Positions 6,657 through 9,115 of a stretch of 9,115 nt of DNA are shown here, piece by piece. This DNA comes from Actinomycetota bacterium. Its GTDB lineage: Bacteria > Actinomycetota > Thermoleophilia > Gaiellales > Gaiellaceae. A program made the translations under genes and the position numbers. The stretch spans positions 1 to 9,115 of the forward strand of contig VGCB01000067.1 in NCBI GenBank assembly GCA_016870235.1, given 5' to 3'. A model generated the notes under the pieces. That model worked only from the letters and a program-made list of their open reading frames with translations. It had not been told where the DNA came from and searched no databases. Each line of letters begins with the position of its first letter. Within the stretch, counting starts at the first letter, position 1.

Positions 6657-6826
6657 GCACAAGGTGCTCCACCCTGCCGATGATTCCCCGGGACGGAAGC
6701 GAACCGTGCGCCTCCAGGTGGGTGCCCTGCCGGGGGTCGGCGATGCCTGTCCCGGACGCGGGCTCCCTTCGTGTGTCGTGTTGGTTCACGTTGGAAGCCC
6801 GGAGCCACGCACAGGGTCGAGCACCC
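6657..6826 (-). ncRNA. ssrS: Candidate 6S RNA (RNA polymerase regulator)
   Basis: This stretch between the RlpA-like stop and the VOC fusion gene has no plausible frame but folds long-range on the minus strand. The outer stem joins 6819-6825 with 6663-6669 (GGUGCUC/GAGCACC, 7 bp), then 6812-6816 with 6672-6676 (CCCUG/CAGGG). An inner stem joins 6808-6812 with 6706-6710 and 6798-6804 with 6712-6718. An alternative pairs 6793-6800 with 6760-6767, above a hairpin at 6777-6790 (CGUG-loop-CACG). A rod closed by its two ends, an asymmetric bubble on the 3' side, and the phrases GUGAACCAACACGAC and GGCACCCACCU fit my memory of 6S RNAs, which mimic an open promoter and sequester sigma-70-type RNA polymerase. 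As I recall, a 6S gene also lies near aspS in Bacillus subtilis. The ends are approximate. RNase P, SRP and tmRNA signatures are absent. The existence of a structured RNA is fairly firm; the 6S assignment is inference. Confidence 0.55.
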
Positions 6827-6828
6827 GG

Positions 6829-6834
6829 ATGCTA
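6829..6834 (-). promoter_or_regulatory. Possible -10 element for the 6S-like RNA
   Basis: The minus strand reads TAGCAT, matching the TANNNT pattern of high-GC -10 boxes. It overlaps the TAG stop of the RlpA-like gene. Normal spacing would put the 5' end near 6822, which would trim three bases from the outer stem, so either the RNA starts a little inside the stem or this is not the promoter. No clear -35 hexamer lies 16-18 bases upstream. The RNA could also be processed from the aspS transcript. Confidence 0.22.
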
Positions 6835-7272
6835 CCGCGACGGCGCCGAGGCGAAGCGCCACTCGATTCGCTGGGTCCCGTCCAGCCCGAGGATGCGAGC
6901 GAGCCCGGTCGTCAGCTCGAACTGGCGCCCCTTGCCCTTGAGGCGCGTGTCGATCACCTCGGTGAACACCCGCCGGCTGCCGTAGCGGATCACGAGCTTG
7001 GCGCCGCACGGGAGCACCGAGTGGCTGACGCCGAGGGAGCGGCCGGTGAGGATGAGGCGGCACGTCGTCCGCTCCGCGTCGCCGACCGGCCCGCGGTTCC
7101 CCGCGAGCGCCGTGAACCAGCCGCCGCCCGGCGGCAGCGCGGTCTGCGGCTCGACCGGCCGCGGCTTCGCATCGGCATCCTCGAGCCGGTTGAGCACGGC
7201 GAGCGTCGTCACCCCGCCGAGGAGCGCGACGCAGGCGAGCGTCAGCAGCCGCTGCAGGACGATGGCGATCAA
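6832..7272 (-). CDS. Small RlpA-like double-psi beta-barrel protein
   Basis: A 146-residue protein. Residues 3-27 form a hydrophobic N-terminal helix, a likely signal anchor. A Pro/Gly-rich spacer follows, then a compact domain at about 68-143 that looks like the RlpA/expansin-type double-psi beta-barrel: SHSVLPCGAKLVIRYG, TEVID with D108, GRQFELTTGLARILG, then a final beta strand. RlpA-like barrels bind or cleave peptidoglycan. D108 sits where the family's Asp lies, but catalysis is unproven. C71 and C89 could form a disulfide outside the membrane. The start is TTG at 7272, overlapping the aspS stop as TTGA, with GGAGGA (7276-7281) just upstream; the spacing of 3 bases is short. It is probably translated by coupling to aspS. 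The exact family is a judgement from pattern. Confidence 0.72.
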   Translation of the reverse strand: MIAIVLQRLLTLACVALLGGVTTLAVLNRLEDADAKPRPVEPQTALPPGGGWFTALAGNRGPVGDAERTTCRLILTGRSLGVSHSVLPCGAKLVIRYGSRRVFTEVIDTRLKGKGRQFELTTGLARILGLDGTQRIEWRFASAPSR

Positions 7273-9017
7273 TCGTCCTCCGCGACGAGCGCGATCCCGA
7301 GCTCGTCGAGCTGTGCCTTCGTGACCTCAGACGGCGCGCCCGACATCGGATCGAGCCCCGCCTGGTTCTTCGGGAACGCGATCACGTCGCGGAGGTTCGG
7401 CTCGCCGGCCAGCACCATCGTCGTCCTGTCGATGCCGAAGGCGATGCCGCCGTGCGGGGGCGCGCCCATCGCGAGCGCGTCGAGCAGGAACCCGAACTTG
7501 ACGCGCTGCTCCTCCGGGCTCAGGTCGAGGAGGTCGAAGACGCGGGCCTGAACGTCGGGCTCGTGGATCCGGAAAGAGCCGCCGCCGAGCTCGTTCCCGT
7601 TCACGATCAGGTCGTAGGCGTGGGCGAGCGCGCTCCCGGGCTCGTCGGCGAAGCGCCCGACCCACTCGTCGGTCGGGCGCGTGAACGGGTGGTGGACGGC
7701 CCCCCAGCGCCGCTCGTCCTCGTCCCACTCGAACATCGGGAAGTCGGTGATCCAGAGGAACGTGAAGGCGCTCTCGTCGATCAGCCCGAGCTCGCGGCCC
7801 AGGTGGAGACGGAGGTGGCCGAGCACGCGCGACGTCGCCGTCCACCCGTCGGCGGCGAAGAGGAGCGTCGTCCCCTTCTCGACGGCGAGCCCGGCGATCT
7901 CGGCCTCGGAGAGGAACTTGAGGATCGGCGACCGCAGCTCGCCGCTCTCGGCGTCGCCGACGACGTAGGCGAGCCCCTTGGCGCCGCGCTCCTTGGCGAG
8001 CTCCTCGAGGTGGGCGAGCTCCGCCCGCGAGAACGCCCGCGACACGCGGAGGAAGCGGACGGCGTCCGCGCCCGCGAAGACGCCGAAGCCGGAGCCGCGG
8101 GTGAGCGCGGTCGCGTCCTCGATCTCGAGGCCGAACCGCACGTCGGGCTTGTCGGAGCCGAAGCGGCGGTCGGCCTCGGCGAACGTCATGCGCGGGAACG
8201 GCGTCTCGATCTCGACCCCGAGGCACTCGCGCCAGATCGCCGCGAACATCGACTCCATCGTCCCGAACAGCTCCTCCTGGTCGGGGAAGCTCAGCTCGAC
8301 GTCGAGCTGCGTGATCTCCTGCACGCGGTCGGCGCGGAGGTCCTCGTCGCGGAAGCAGATCGCGATCTGGTAGTAGCGGTCGAAGCCGGCGATCATCGTC
8401 AGCTGCTTCAGGATCTGCGGGCTCTGCGGCAGCGCGAAGAAGCGGCCCTTCTGCAGCCGGCTCGGGACGACGAAGTCGCGCGCGCCCTCGGGCGTCGGCT
8501 TGAACAGGATCGGCGTCTGGATGTCGAGGAACCCGGCCCCTTCCATGTGCCGGCGGATGACGCCGACCATCTGCGCGCGCAGCCGGAGGTTCCGCTGCAG
8601 CTTCTCGCGACGGAGGTCGAGCCAGCGGTAGCGGAGGCGCAACGTCTCGTCGACGCCCTCCTCGTCGAGCTGAAACGGCAGCGGCGTCGAGCGCGAGACG
8701 ACCTCGAGCTCGTCGACCTGCAGCTCGACCGCGCCGGTCGGCATCTTCGGGTTGACGGTCTCCTCCGACCGCGCCACGACCTCGCCCCGCGCCCGCAGGA
8801 CGAACTCGTTGCGGATCTCCTTCGCGAGCTCGGCGGCGGTCGGCGCGCGCTCGGGGTTGATCACGAGCTGGGTGATCCCGCTGCGGTCTCGCAGATCGAC
8901 GAAGACGAGCCCGCCGTGGTCGCGCCGGCGCGCGGCCCAGCCCGAGACCGTCAGCGTCCGACCGACGTGCTCGGCCCGCGGCTCGCCGCACATGAGGTCG
9001 CGCCAGCGGTTGCTCAT
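7269..9017 (-). CDS. aspS: Aspartyl-tRNA synthetase, probably non-discriminating
   Basis: Charges tRNA-Asp with aspartate; a class II enzyme of 582 residues, normal for the bacterial type. The N-terminal OB-fold anticodon domain (about 18-105) contains RRRDHGGLVFVDLRDR. Motif 2 lies at 215-240 (YYQIAICFRDEDLRADR, with R223 and E225). The bacterial GAD insert begins after SDKPD at 288-292. Motif 3 is GIAFGIDRTTMVL, with R531. H34 in the DHGG turn is the residue reported to mark AspRS enzymes that also charge tRNA-Asn, where discriminating ones such as E. coli have Leu. If so, the host should make Asn-tRNA through GatCAB; this is inference. After DLRADR the loop reads VQEITQLD rather than the common QPEFTQLD. 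The ATG at 9017 overlaps the upstream stop as ATGA, and the downstream gene overlaps by TTGA, so the three are tightly coupled. Confidence 0.97.
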   Translation of the reverse strand: MSNRWRDLMCGEPRAEHVGRTLTVSGWAARRRDHGGLVFVDLRDRSGITQLVINPERAPTAAELAKEIRNEFVLRARGEVVARSEETVNPKMPTGAVELQVDELEVVSRSTPLPFQLDEEGVDETLRLRYRWLDLRREKLQRNLRLRAQMVGVIRRHMEGAGFLDIQTPILFKPTPEGARDFVVPSRLQKGRFFALPQSPQILKQLTMIAGFDRYYQIAICFRDEDLRADRVQEITQLDVELSFPDQEELFGTMESMFAAIWRECLGVEIETPFPRMTFAEADRRFGSDKPDVRFGLEIEDATALTRGSGFGVFAGADAVRFLRVSRAFSRAELAHLEELAKERGAKGLAYVVGDAESGELRSPILKFLSEAEIAGLAVEKGTTLLFAADGWTATSRVLGHLRLHLGRELGLIDESAFTFLWITDFPMFEWDEDERRWGAVHHPFTRPTDEWVGRFADEPGSALAHAYDLIVNGNELGGGSFRIHEPDVQARVFDLLDLSPEEQRVKFGFLLDALAMGAPPHGGIAFGIDRTTMVLAGEPNLRDVIAFPKNQAGLDPMSGAPSEVTKAQLDELGIALVAEDD

Positions 9018-9115
9018 ACCGAGAGTCTGCCGACGATGTCGGCGTGCGCGATCGTCTCATCGTCCGCGCCCGCCCTGCGCAGGCGCGCGCTCTCGGCCCC
9101 GACGACGACGACCGT
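9014..9115 (-). CDS. hisS: C-terminus of upstream gene, probably hisS
   Basis: The last 33 codons of a minus-strand gene entering from the right edge, ending in a TGA that overlaps the aspS ATG. The peptide begins TVVVVGAESARLRRAGADD and ends HADIVGRLSV. A hydrophobic strand, a charged turn and a closing helix resemble the end of the histidyl-tRNA synthetase anticodon-binding domain. hisS directly upstream of aspS is a common bacterial arrangement. The fragment is too short to prove the name, and it lacks the usual LRD...GEQ phrase of many HisRS tails. An unrelated gene remains possible. Confidence 0.5.
   Translation of the reverse strand, partial: TVVVVGAESARLRRAGADDETIAHADIVGRLSV

Noticed and set aside
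6657..6831. The structured RNA as RNase P RNA, SRP RNA or tmRNA
   Set aside because: I found no GAGGAAAGUCC or ACAGAAA-type RNase P blocks, no SRP GGAA-loop with AGCAGCC, and no tRNA-like ends or tag frame for tmRNA.
7221..7240. Lipobox in the RlpA-like protein around C14
   Set aside because: C14 lies mid-helix and is preceded by TLA, not a good L-(A/S)-(G/A) lipobox, so a signal anchor fits better.
5710..7551. A 613-codon plus-strand open frame
   Set aside because: It is antisense to the VOC fusion, the RNA region, the RlpA-like gene and the end of aspS; no domain, same compositional cause.

Overview
The window is very GC-rich and reads almost entirely on the minus strand. Its codon third positions are so strongly G/C that long open frames run antisense to real genes. 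The protein sequences, the GC bias and the order DUF948 gene, small gene, alaS point to a high-GC Gram-positive bacterium. A deep-branching actinobacterium such as the Thermoleophilia is my best guess. This is inference; no rRNA or other taxonomic marker is present.

Layout in transcription order (right to left): the last 33 codons of a gene in the hisS position overlap aspS (9017-7269) by ATGA. aspS is coupled by a TTGA overlap to a small anchored RlpA-like double-psi beta-barrel protein (7272-6832). Next is a roughly 225-base non-coding stretch. It holds a candidate structured RNA of about 180 nt whose long-range pairing and sequence resemble 6S RNA, followed by two perfect GC-rich palindromes. 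Then comes a one-frame fusion of two membrane helices, a zinc ribbon, a Trp-rich linker and a VOC domain (6606-5779). A 194-base gap with two related palindromic elements in opposite orientation follows, then a GrpB/UPF0157 protein (5584-5072).

The left half looks like one transcription unit: mnmA (5008-3746), a DUF948 membrane protein (3682-3089), a c-di-GMP-type PilZ protein (3039-2509) and alaS (2436 to beyond the left edge), with gaps of 49-72 bases. A perfect 9-bp inverted repeat lies in the alaS leader.

The theme is translation: three aminoacyl-tRNA synthetases and a tRNA wobble-uridine thiolase, mixed with envelope or signalling genes (DUF948, PilZ, RlpA-like). The observations most worth following up are the unannotated 6S-like RNA beside aspS, an MnmA whose N-terminus looks like an IscU/NifU scaffold stripped of its cysteine ligands, and the membrane/zinc-ribbon/VOC fusion. 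I see no mobile element, CRISPR array, tRNA or rRNA.
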